From Limnochordia bacterium (lineage in GTDB: Bacteria > Bacillota > Limnochordia > Darwinibacteriales > DTU012), in NCBI GenBank assembly GCA_007116995.1, contig SKHL01000303.1:1-5553 (forward strand): a stretch of DNA of 5,553 nucleotides, in the 5' to 3' direction. Of this stretch, positions 1 to 5,263 are shown one piece after another (the stretch's first letter is position 1; every line of letters begins with the position of its first letter). The translations under genes and the position numbers were made by a program. A model generated the notes under the pieces. The model was not told the DNA's origin. It did no database searches and saw nothing but the letters and a program-made list of their open reading frames with translations.

Positions 1-1
1 T

Positions 2-2059
2 CAAAAAGCTATTCGATCCCTGGAGATTGGGCGGTATGGATTAGGCTTCGCTAAAAATTTCAATCAGAAAACGTTACCCGAATTACGAAAAATGCTCATT
101 GAACCTTCTAGTGAACGCCAATTTATCATGTATGAAGCTCTTCGTAAAGGGGCCTCTGTCGAGGAGTTACATCAGCTAACCCATATTAAGCAGTGGTTTA
201 TTGAGCAGATGCTAGAATTAGTTCTACTTGAGGAGGAACTCCTTCAACATAAGAGCTGTGCTCTACCCGATGATCTGTTGATTAAGGCCAAAAAAGACGG
301 TTTTGCCGATAGGTACCTAGCCAAACTGCTTAATCTCTCAGAGAAAGCAATTCGAGATCATCGAATTAGCCTGGGTATCCTGGAAGAATGGGAGCCTGTA
401 CCTGTAAGTGGCGTGGAAGACGCGGCCTATTACTTCTCAACATATAATGGCGAAGATCAGACAAGGGTTAGTAACAAACAAAAAGTGATGATATTAGGCG
501 GTGGTCCAAACCGAATCGGACAGGGCATTGAGTTTGATTATTGCTGTGTGCATGCCGCCTTGGCCTTGCGGGATTTAGGATATGAGACTATCATGGTTAA
601 CTGTAATCCCGAAACTGTTTCCACTGATTACGATACATCGGATAAGCTCTATTTCGAACCTTTAACTGTGGAGGATGTTCTTAGTATATACCGGAAAGAA
701 AAGCCCATTGGGGCCATTGTGCAGTTTGGTGGTCAAACGCCGTTAAATATCGCCAATGATCTGGCCAAAGAAGGAGTTCGCATTCTCGGAACAGCTCTTG
801 AGACAATCGATCTGGCTGAAGATCGGGATATGTTTAGACAAACCATGGAAAAACTAGCGATACCCATGCCAGAATCGGGGATGGCTAGCAACCCTGAGGA
901 AGCCTTGGTGATTGCAGATAGAATTGGATATCCTTTGATGGTCCGGCCATCCTACGTTCTAGGTGGACGAGGGATGGAAGTTGTCTATGATCAAGAGATG
1001 CTCAACCAATATATGGCAGCAGCTGTCGACGTGACTCCCGATAAGCCTATATTGATCGATAAGTTCCTGGTAAACGCCATTGAAGCGGAAGCCGATGCTA
1101 TTTCTGATGGTACGAATTCTTTTGTTCCTGCAGTGATGGAACATATTGAACTAGCTGGCATTCATTCCGGTGACTCGGCCTGCGTGATCCCAACAATTAG
1201 TATTACAGAGGAAAGCCTGGCTACGATTAATCAATATACCAAGAGGATAGCGAATGAATTAGGAGTAATTGGGTTAATGAATATCCAATATGCCATCGCT
1301 AATAACCAGGTATATGTACTAGAAGCCAATCCAAGGGCGTCTCGGACTGTTCCCTTAGTTTCAAAGATCTGTAATATCCAGATGGCTCGCATTGCTACCG
1401 AGATTATAATGGGGGCAGAAACAGGGAGTGAGTCTATTATTCCCACGCTTCACTCGGGCATGATTCATCATTACGGAGTGAAAGAAGCTGTTTTCCCATT
1501 CAATATGTTTCCCGAGGTAGATCCCCTTCTAGGACCAGAAATGCGCTCTACTGGGGAAGTATTAGGCATAGCGAACTCTTTCGGACTGGCTTTCTTTAAA
1601 GCCCAAGAAGCCACCCAGGCACCCTTGCCCATTTCCGGAACTGTTTTGATTAGTGTATCAGATGGGGATAAAGCTGCTGTGCTGGATATCGCTAGCAATT
1701 TTGCCAAACTAGGGTTTGAAATTCGTGCAACGGAAGGGACCAGTCAGTACTTAAAGTATAATGGGATTGCATCTGTCCCCATTAAGAAGATTAATGATGG
1801 AAGACCGAATATTGTTGATGCGATTATGAACAAGGAGATTCAACTGGTGATTAATACTCCCATTGGAAAGAGTAGCCAGGTTGATGACTCCTATATCCGT
1901 AAAGCTGCAATTAAACACAAGATACCATACTTAACGACACTAGCCGCAGCAACAGCTAGTGTGAAAGGGATTGAAGCCTATCGAGAAGCGGATCGGAAAC
2001 GAGATGTAGTAAAGCATCTACAGAAATATCATGCGGATATAAAGTTACCGAAAATATAG
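2..2059 (+). CDS. carB: Carbamoyl-phosphate synthase large subunit, C-terminal part (5' end off the window)
   Basis: This is the large subunit of carbamoyl-phosphate synthase, which makes carbamoyl phosphate from bicarbonate, two ATP and ammonia supplied by the glutaminase subunit CarA, for pyrimidine and arginine synthesis in the cytoplasm. The frame is open from base 2 (QKAIRSLEIG, a typical CarB stretch), so the ATG at 92 is internal. About 685 codons are visible; CarB proteins are usually about 1,070 residues, so roughly the first 390-400 (the carboxyphosphate half) are missing. In order: the oligomerisation region (visible residues ~30-155), the second ATP-grasp half beginning at KVMILGGGPNRIGQGIEFDY (~161) with MVRPSYVLGGRGME (~312) and the metal-binding EANPRASRTVP (~440), then the MGS-like allosteric domain (~550-685) with ATEGTSQYL and GRPNIVDAI, which in relatives binds UMP or IMP. 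The usual SK(A/I)TG motif reads SKICN. The stop is TAG. Neither carA nor pyr genes follow. Confidence 0.96.
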   Translation, partial: QKAIRSLEIGRYGLGFAKNFNQKTLPELRKMLIEPSSERQFIMYEALRKGASVEELHQLTHIKQWFIEQMLELVLLEEELLQHKSCALPDDLLIKAKKDGFADRYLAKLLNLSEKAIRDHRISLGILEEWEPVPVSGVEDAAYYFSTYNGEDQTRVSNKQKVMILGGGPNRIGQGIEFDYCCVHAALALRDLGYETIMVNCNPETVSTDYDTSDKLYFEPLTVEDVLSIYRKEKPIGAIVQFGGQTPLNIANDLAKEGVRILGTALETIDLAEDRDMFRQTMEKLAIPMPESGMASNPEEALVIADRIGYPLMVRPSYVLGGRGMEVVYDQEMLNQYMAAAVDVTPDKPILIDKFLVNAIEAEADAISDGTNSFVPAVMEHIELAGIHSGDSACVIPTISITEESLATINQYTKRIANELGVIGLMNIQYAIANNQVYVLEANPRASRTVPLVSKICNIQMARIATEIIMGAETGSESIIPTLHSGMIHHYGVKEAVFPFNMFPEVDPLLGPEMRSTGEVLGIANSFGLAFFKAQEATQAPLPISGTVLISVSDGDKAAVLDIASNFAKLGFEIRATEGTSQYLKYNGIASVPIKKINDGRPNIVDAIMNKEIQLVINTPIGKSSQVDDSYIRKAAIKHKIPYLTTLAAATASVKGIEAYREADRKRDVVKHLQKYHADIKLPKI

Positions 2060-2121
2060 AGCTCCTTCTTCTAGTGCTTAAGTATTCAAGAGAAGGTACG
2101 CTATTAGAATAGTGTGATTCA

Positions 2122-2136
2122 CTCAATGGAATTGAG
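2122..2136. repeat. Small palindrome in the carB-HAD gap
   Basis: CTCAAT and ATTGAG form perfect 6-bp arms around GGA. It lies 20 bases before the proposed GTG start of the phosphatase gene. It could be a protein-binding site or a weak mRNA hairpin. No T-run follows, so it is not a terminator. The rest of the 97-base gap (2060-2156) holds only a weak CCTTCT/AGAAGG pairing (2064-2069 with 2091-2096) and no convincing -35/-10 pair. Confidence 0.35.
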
Positions 2137-2156
2137 ATAGAATTCGAGAATAGGAT

Positions 2157-2906
2157 GTGGAAGAGGTTTTGAAGCTGGCAGATAGTAAACCAAGAATTAT
2201 TTGTGATGTAGATGGATGTTTGGTGCCGGGTCGTGGTAGCGCTTGGGACTTTTCTGGGCTCAGCCAATTGGCTAAGGATATAGGCACAGAGGAATTTGGA
2301 TTTACCCTTTGTTCTGGTCGTCCAGCCACATTTTTGGAGGCATTAGCCAGGCAGCTGATGATCAATCAGTATTGTATTTGTGAGAATGGAGCGCTACTGT
2401 TCCATCCTTTGAGCAAGAAAGGCATTATTCATCCAGCGGTTCCCAAGGAGTTCCTACAGGAACGCGCTAGAATCCAAGGGGTGTTAGAAAAGCTAATTGC
2501 TGGAACTGATGTGGTGATAGAACTAGGTAAGGACATCATGTTTAGTGTTAACTCCTCGGACAAAACCATGCTAGAGGATTTATGCACTACGATAAAGGAA
2601 GAATTGCGTAATGCTCCTGTGGTTGTAGTAAACTCTAGCCGCTCTATTGAAGTTTTACCCCATGGAGTAAATAAGGCCGCCGGTTTACGTTTTTGGGCTG
2701 AGATAGAGCAGGTTGATTTTTCTCAGATTCTCAGTATCGGAGATGCGGATAACGACTTAGAAATCTTACAAGCTGCCTCTACAGCTGCTGCGCCGTCTAA
2801 CTGCACAGAGATGGTTCGTAAGACTGTTGACTATGTGTCAAACCAACCGATGATCCAAGGTGTCTTGGATATTTGTTCTCAGGCTAGTAGCCTCATAGCT
2901 AGGTAG
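2157..2906 (+). CDS. HAD superfamily IIB (Cof-like) hydrolase, probable sugar- or metabolite-phosphate phosphatase
   Basis: A predicted cytoplasmic Mg-dependent phosphatase of 249 residues, a normal length for HAD subfamily IIB. All four HAD motifs are present: motif I D17-V-D19-G (D17 would be the nucleophile and D19 the general acid/base), motif II around S53 in TLCSGRP, motif III K173 in PHGVNKAAG, and motif IV G195-D-A-D-N-D200 for metal binding. The ENGALL segment (76-81) and the inserted region between about 83 and 165 match the C2 cap position of this subfamily, which also includes Cof, phosphoglycolate, sucrose-phosphate and mannosyl-3-phosphoglycerate phosphatases. The substrate cannot be told from sequence. 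The GTG at 2157 is the furthest upstream sensible start but has only a weak Shine-Dalgarno (GAGAATAGG, close by); TTG at 2169 is the alternative, and both keep the whole domain. It follows carB by 97 bases without a clear terminator, so read-through is possible. Confidence 0.85.
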   Translation: MEEVLKLADSKPRIICDVDGCLVPGRGSAWDFSGLSQLAKDIGTEEFGFTLCSGRPATFLEALARQLMINQYCICENGALLFHPLSKKGIIHPAVPKEFLQERARIQGVLEKLIAGTDVVIELGKDIMFSVNSSDKTMLEDLCTTIKEELRNAPVVVVNSSRSIEVLPHGVNKAAGLRFWAEIEQVDFSQILSIGDADNDLEILQAASTAAAPSNCTEMVRKTVDYVSNQPMIQGVLDICSQASSLIAR

Positions 2907-2939
2907 GACAGTTCATAGCACAAGACAAATATGTGAACA

Positions 2940-2972
2940 AGAGAGCTGATGCTATTGATGCATCAGCTCTCT
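2940..2972 (+). terminator. Perfect 13-bp inverted repeat after the HAD gene, possible terminator
   Basis: AGAGAGCTGATGC (2940-2952) pairs perfectly with GCATCAGCTCTCT (2960-2972) around a 7-base loop. Its place 33 bases after the phosphatase stop and before the trmB promoter suits a terminator. However, no T-run follows directly: the first, TTTTT, is at 2994-2998. On the minus strand the stem is followed only by TTGTT. A second tiny inverted repeat, ACGTC-TC-GACGT, lies at 2974-2985. It is either a decayed terminator, an RNA-end stabilising hairpin or a protein site. Confidence 0.45.
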
Positions 2973-3007
2973 GACGTCTCGACGTTATTCAAGTTTTTAC
3001 ATCCCTC

Positions 3008-3036
3008 TAGACAGCATCAACATATTAGTGTATAGT
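3008..3036 (+). promoter_or_regulatory. Probable sigma-A-type promoter of the trmB-lysA operon
   Basis: TAGACA (3008-3013) and TATAGT (3031-3036) each match the vegetative consensus at five of six positions and are 17 bases apart, the ideal spacing. Transcription would start near 3043, giving a leader of about 50 bases before the trmB ATG. That is too short for a lysine riboswitch or T-box. No other good promoter is visible before lysA. Confidence 0.7.
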
Positions 3037-3058
3037 AGTACTTAAAAGGAACACTAAT
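3024..3058. promoter_or_regulatory. 8-bp inverted repeat over the trmB promoter, candidate operator
   Basis: ATTAGTGT (3024-3031) and ACACTAAT (3051-3058) are perfect reverse complements separated by 19 bases. The left arm touches the -10 box and the right arm lies just past the expected transcription start. A dimeric regulator bound here would block RNA polymerase. The adjacent TrmB-family protein is the obvious candidate, making this a likely autoregulatory site; that link is inferred from position only. Confidence 0.5.
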
Positions 3059-3092
3059 CAAGCGGTATTCCATATGACTAGGAGACCAAACC

Positions 3093-3797
3093 ATGAGTAG
3101 AATTGTTGATTTCCTGACTGAGCTAGGTTTGACCAGACAAGAAGCTACGATATACACCACCTTATGCACAGAAGGTGAGGTGACTGGATATGAGGTTGCG
3201 AAGCTCACCGGAATATCCCGGTCTAATGCATACACTTCCCTTGCAGGCTTAGTAGAGAAGGGTGCAGCCTATGTGATCGAAGGTGATGCTACAACCTACT
3301 GTTCAGTGGATCCGGAGGATTTTTGTACCAATAAGCTTCGGCGTATTGAAAGAATAAAAGCAGGTTTGGTTCGTGAGATGCCGAAAACTTGTAGAGAGAT
3401 CGAAGGATACATAACGATTAAGGGCCGTCTGCATATCGTCAATAAGATGAAAAACATGATAGATCAGGGCAAAGAACGAGTCTATGTGGCTGTGTCAAAA
3501 CCGGTACTGATGCTAATCATATCCGAACTACGGCATGCGATTGATCGGGATCTAAAGGTAGTACTGATAACCGATGAACCTGTTATGCTTGCGGGTGCCA
3601 CAGCCTATGTGGGAGAAACTGCACCCCATCAGATTCGGCTTATAGTAGATTCCACTAATGTGTTAACGGGAGACATCACCGCTGGGATTAACTCCACCTG
3701 TCTCTACTCAGCTAAATCAAATCTAGTGGATCTCTTTAAAGAGTCGTTACGGAATGAAATTCACCTTATTGAGTTGAAGCAAGAGAGGAGATTGTGA
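3093..3797 (+). CDS. TrmB-family transcriptional regulator (winged helix plus PLD-like sensor domain)
   Basis: A 234-residue predicted DNA-binding regulator. Residues ~1-78 form a TrmB-type winged helix: LGLTRQEATIYTTL, then TGYEVAKLTGIS, a recognition helix SRSNAYTSLAGLVEKG (42-57) and a wing ending in TTYCSVDPEDF. Residues ~80-97 look like a short charged helix that could pair subunits. Residues ~107-234 resemble the PLD-like effector domain seen in many TrmB relatives, with VYVAVSKPV and CLYSAKSNLVDLFKESL; no catalytic HKD motif is present, as is usual for a sensor. The ATG at 3093 has AGGAG eight bases upstream. The classic archaeal TrmB binds sugars, but this one is joined to a lysA-like gene: its TGA ends two bases before the lysA ATG. 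I infer control of that operon and of itself; the ligand is unknown. Confidence 0.87.
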   Translation: MSRIVDFLTELGLTRQEATIYTTLCTEGEVTGYEVAKLTGISRSNAYTSLAGLVEKGAAYVIEGDATTYCSVDPEDFCTNKLRRIERIKAGLVREMPKTCREIEGYITIKGRLHIVNKMKNMIDQGKERVYVAVSKPVLMLIISELRHAIDRDLKVVLITDEPVMLAGATAYVGETAPHQIRLIVDSTNVLTGDITAGINSTCLYSAKSNLVDLFKESLRNEIHLIELKQERRL

Positions 3798-3799
3798 CT

Positions 3800-5071
3800 A
3801 TGATTAAGAGACCATTTGTTGATCTAGAAAAGCTAAAAGAGATAGTCCAAACATACCCCACCCCTTTTCATCTTTACGATGAAGCAGGAATTCGAAGAAA
3901 TGCTCGTCGACTAAAGAAGGCTTTTGCATGGAACCCTGGATTTAAAGAGTACTTTGCTGTAAAAGCAACACCGAATCCGACTATTCTCCAGATCCTGAAA
4001 GAAGAAGGTTGTGGAATCGATTGTTCGTCTTATACTGAGTTGTTAATGGCTGAAACTCTTGGCTTTCGTGGCGATGATATCATGTTTTCATCTAATGTAA
4101 CCCCACATGAAGATTATCAGCTTACTAGCAAGCTCGGGGGAACGATCAATCTCGATGACTTTACCGATATCGAAACACTGCAAGAAGTAGCGGGGATTCC
4201 AGAGACAATTAGTTGTCGGTATAATCCGGGGGGTGATTTTCAAATCGATAACCAAATTATGGATACACCCGGTGAAGCCAAATATGGGTTTACCTATGAT
4301 CAATTAGAATCAGGATGTAGAATACTTAAGAGTAAAGGAGCACGGTATTTTGGAATTCATGCTTTCTTAGCTAGTAATACTGTTGCTAATGAGTACTATC
4401 CAGTTTTAGCTCGTATTCTTTTTCAAACAGCGGTGAAACTGCAACGAGCTACAGGGGCTCATATCTCTTTCATTAATCTATCAGGTGGGGTTGGTATTCC
4501 CTACCATCCTGATCAAAAGGAGACTGACATCATGGCCATAGGAGACGGGGTGCGTAAAGCTTTTGAGGAGGTTCTTGTTCCGGCTGGTATGGGAGATGTG
4601 TCAATCTATACTGAACTTGGGCGGTATATGCTAGGTCCCTATGGTTGTCTGATTACTACGGCAATGCACGAAAAGCATATCTACAAGGAATACATTGGCT
4701 TAGATGCATGTGCAGTAGACTTGATGCGCCCTGCCATGTATGGAGCGTATCATCATATTACAGTGATGGGTAAGGAAGCGTGGCCCTGTAATTGTATGTA
4801 TGATGTTACTGGGGGTTTATGTGAGAATAATGATAAGTTTGCTATTGATCGAATGCTGCCTAAAATCGAAATCGGCGATCTCATTGTGATTCATGATACA
4901 GGGGCCCATGGTTACGCTATGGGGTATAACTACAACGGAAAGCTTCGTTCGGCAGAAATACTGTTACGAGAAGATGGCGCGACCGAGTGTATCCGACGTC
5001 GAGAAACGCCGGCTGATTACTTCGCTACACTAGATTTCACTGGACTATTTAGAGAACAGGTGAAGGTATAA
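3800..5071 (+). CDS. lysA: Diaminopimelate decarboxylase family protein (PLP-dependent, fold type III)
   Basis: The family removes CO2 from meso-diaminopimelate to give L-lysine. The 423 residues match the usual length. Seen: PLP lysine K55 in YFAVKATPNP, glycine-rich SGGVGI (228-233), E272-L-G-R275, substrate-side R310-P-x-x-Y314-G-A-Y-H, the cross-subunit cysteine C341-E-N-N-D345, and GAHGYAMGYNYNGKLRSAE (368-386). Three usual PLP-site residues differ: the stacking His of H-x-H-I-G-S is F189, EPGR reads ELGR, and the GAY tyrosine is H370. I recall that similar variants are annotated as diaminopimelate decarboxylases in other Gram-positive bacteria, but the substrate is less certain than the fold. 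ATG 3800 is preferred because AGAGGAG (3784-3790) is nine bases upstream; GTG 3794, overlapping the trmB stop, would be only three bases away and adds two residues. It is probably coupled to trmB and ends at the terminator beyond 5090. Confidence 0.88.
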   Translation: MIKRPFVDLEKLKEIVQTYPTPFHLYDEAGIRRNARRLKKAFAWNPGFKEYFAVKATPNPTILQILKEEGCGIDCSSYTELLMAETLGFRGDDIMFSSNVTPHEDYQLTSKLGGTINLDDFTDIETLQEVAGIPETISCRYNPGGDFQIDNQIMDTPGEAKYGFTYDQLESGCRILKSKGARYFGIHAFLASNTVANEYYPVLARILFQTAVKLQRATGAHISFINLSGGVGIPYHPDQKETDIMAIGDGVRKAFEEVLVPAGMGDVSIYTELGRYMLGPYGCLITTAMHEKHIYKEYIGLDACAVDLMRPAMYGAYHHITVMGKEAWPCNCMYDVTGGLCENNDKFAIDRMLPKIEIGDLIVIHDTGAHGYAMGYNYNGKLRSAEILLREDGATECIRRRETPADYFATLDFTGLFREQVKV

Positions 5072-5093
5072 TTTTATCGCGTGCCTTCTTTTG

Positions 5094-5124
5094 GCTAGTA
5101 GGGGTAAATCTCTATTAGCTTTTT
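5094..5124 (+). terminator. Rho-independent terminator of the trmB-lysA operon
   Basis: GCTAGTAGGGG (5094-5104) pairs with TCTCTATTAGC (5109-5119, reading from TCT) over 11 positions, three of them G-U, around a TAAA loop, followed directly by TTTTT and then CATTTT. It lies 22 bases after the lysA stop. On the opposite strand no T-run follows, so it serves the + strand only. Confidence 0.78.
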
Positions 5125-5135
5125 CATTTTCGTGC

Positions 5136-5150
5136 TCAGAAACGTTCTGA
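5136..5150. promoter_or_regulatory. LacI-type palindrome upstream of the lacI promoter
   Basis: TCAGAAACGTTCTGA has perfect 6-bp arms (TCAGAA and TTCTGA) around ACG and contains the self-complementary core AACGTT. LacI-family operators are usually short palindromes around a central CG. It sits four bases before the proposed -35 box of the lacI gene, so autoregulation is plausible. The operator role is inferred. Confidence 0.45.
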
Positions 5151-5154
5151 ACAG

Positions 5155-5183
5155 TTGCAATACTTCTGAATCCAGGGTAAAAT
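5155..5183 (+). promoter_or_regulatory. Probable sigma-A-type promoter of the lacI-like gene
   Basis: TTGCAA (5155-5160, four of six consensus bases) and TAAAAT (5178-5183, five of six) are spaced by 17 bases. Transcription would begin near 5190, after the lysA terminator, leaving a leader of about 74 bases before the lacI ATG. Confidence 0.55.
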
Positions 5184-5214
5184 AAGATATACCACTTTCT
5201 AGAAAGGCAGGTGA

Positions 5215-5262
5215 ATGTGGCACAAGACCGAAGGAATCCTTCAGTTTCCCTGGCCACAGTGA
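5215..5262 (+). CDS. Possible 15-codon leader ORF ending at the lacI start
   Basis: ATG at 5215 opens the short frame MWHKTEGILQFPWPQ and stops with TGA at 5260-5262, one base before the lacI ATG. AAAGG (5203-5207) lies seven bases upstream as a Shine-Dalgarno site, better than anything before lacI itself. An alternative frame from GTG 5211 (MNVAQDRRNPSVSLATVI) stops at 5265-5267 and overlaps the lacI ATG as ATGA. Either could feed ribosomes to lacI by coupling. The peptide resembles nothing I recognise and short ORFs arise by chance, so confidence is low. Confidence 0.25.
   Translation: MWHKTEGILQFPWPQ
5216..5258 (+). repeat. Nested inverted repeats in the lacI leader
   Basis: The outer arms TGTGGC (5216-5221) and GCCACA (5253-5258) enclose a near-perfect palindrome, GAAGGA-A-TCCTTC (5230-5242). 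The outer pair could fold the leader RNA and bring the upstream ribosome site near the lacI ATG, five bases beyond. The inner palindrome has a one-base centre, so it is better suited to protein binding than to a hairpin. No T-run follows. Confidence 0.4.
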
Positions 5263-5263
5263 T

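Noticed and set aside
959..1707. Open frames on the minus strand across carB (61-78 codons)
   Set aside because: They lie inside the strongly conserved carB coding frame on the other strand, have no recognisable domain, and look like chance frames.
2064..2096. CCTTCT/AGAAGG pairing after carB as a terminator
   Set aside because: The stem is six base pairs with a 21-base loop and no T-run follows.
1956..2365. Minus-strand frames of 103 and 80 codons spanning the carB-HAD gap
   Set aside because: Both overlap the ends of well-supported + strand genes, and their low-complexity translations match no family I know.
3043..3092. Lysine riboswitch or T-box upstream of trmB-lysA
   Set aside because: The expected leader is only about 50 bases and carries no matching conserved elements.
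3074..3100. Eight-codon frame starting at ATG 3074 before trmB
   Set aside because: It has no ribosome site, and its course spans the Shine-Dalgarno site and start codon of trmB; most likely chance.
5201..5260. T-box-like element (GTGGCAC then ACCG) in the lacI leader
   Set aside because: The AGGGTGG-ACCGCG core is not present, there is no terminator stem with a T-run, and the region is too short.
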